Under the pieces are notes generated by a model, which did not search any database, was not told the origin of the DNA, and saw nothing but the letters and a program-made list of their open reading frames with translations. Shown here piece by piece: positions 63,962 through 64,000 of a stretch of 64,000 bases of DNA. The DNA is from Streptosporangiaceae bacterium NEAU-GS5 (GTDB lineage: Bacteria > Actinomycetota > Actinomycetes > Streptosporangiales > Streptosporangiaceae). The stretch lies in NCBI GenBank assembly GCA_017592665.1, contig JAGFNW010000023.1, positions 1 to 64,000 of the forward strand. The letters run 5' to 3'. Made by a program: the position numbers and the translations under genes. Numbering within the stretch: the stretch's first letter is position 1; each line of letters starts with the position of its first letter.

Positions 63962-64000
63962 CGGGGCTACAGCGTGTTCCCCCGACGCCAGGCAGTGTCT
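63962..64000. other. Window end, probable downstream edge of dnaX
   Basis: Only 39 bases remain. On the minus strand one frame reads [10 protein letters not shown] then stop, which could be the tail of dnaX, the usual gene upstream of ybaB. This cannot be confirmed from so little sequence. Confidence 0.2.

Noticed and set aside
63962-64000. SRP RNA (ffs) or tRNA near dnaX-recR
   Set aside because: The remaining bases lack the conserved GGAAG/AGCA loop of SRP RNA and any tRNA cloverleaf.

Overview
The window is about 70% GC with dense, G/C-ending codons, frequent GTG/TTG starts, SARP and LCP proteins, an F420-type LLM oxidoreductase, DUF3800-like and DUF5063 proteins and several leaderless-looking promoters. 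This points to a filamentous actinomycete, most likely Streptosporangiales (Nonomuraea/Microbispora-like). That placement is inferred from gene content and style, not from a marker gene. No rRNA, tRNA or CRISPR array was seen.

Layout. 1-48: 5' end of an IS5-type transposase running off the left edge. 270-7354: pgi, a YcnI-like copper protein with a membrane partner, a metallo-hydrolase, a PIG-L deacetylase and envelope proteins. 7426-14269: polysaccharide breakdown (PL8 lyase as a Tat lipoprotein, GH95 fucosidase with an MFS exporter) and an SDR. 14419-16597: an ankyrin protein coupled to two tandem crcB fluoride-channel genes. 16579-17650: two 3' gene remnants (MFS transporter and HTH regulator) abutting at a deletion scar. 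17664-29019: an eight-gene minus-strand operon (oligopeptide-type ABC importer, GH2 beta-mannosidase, ROK kinase, manA) with a divergent LacI regulator and a perfect CebR-type operator. The genes form a pathway: import of a manno-oligosaccharide, hydrolysis to mannose, phosphorylation, and isomerisation to fructose-6-phosphate, which meets Pgi.

29231-34243: two LCP cell-wall ligases around a DUF3800-like protein and a repeat-rich membrane protein. 34406-38367: sulfate ABC operon ending in an Rrf2 regulator. 38420-44356: a kinase-like membrane protein with substituted catalytic residues, a K+ channel, rnhB, a LysR/aminotransferase pair and a GNAT. 44444-48392: a Tyr/Asp/His-rich secreted protein divergent from a large SARP-NB-ARC-TPR regulator. 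Their 394-bp intergenic region holds 11-bp-period direct repeats of SARP type facing both genes, plus two strong hairpins. This is the most interesting locus here. 48650-59904: methyltransferase, dehydrogenase, TetR, GNAT, HxlR, SURF1, an amidohydrolase lacking a metal-site Asp, esterase, LLM enzyme and an M15-like peptidase. 59901-63889: housekeeping genes asd, lysC, a DUF5063 protein, recR and ybaB.
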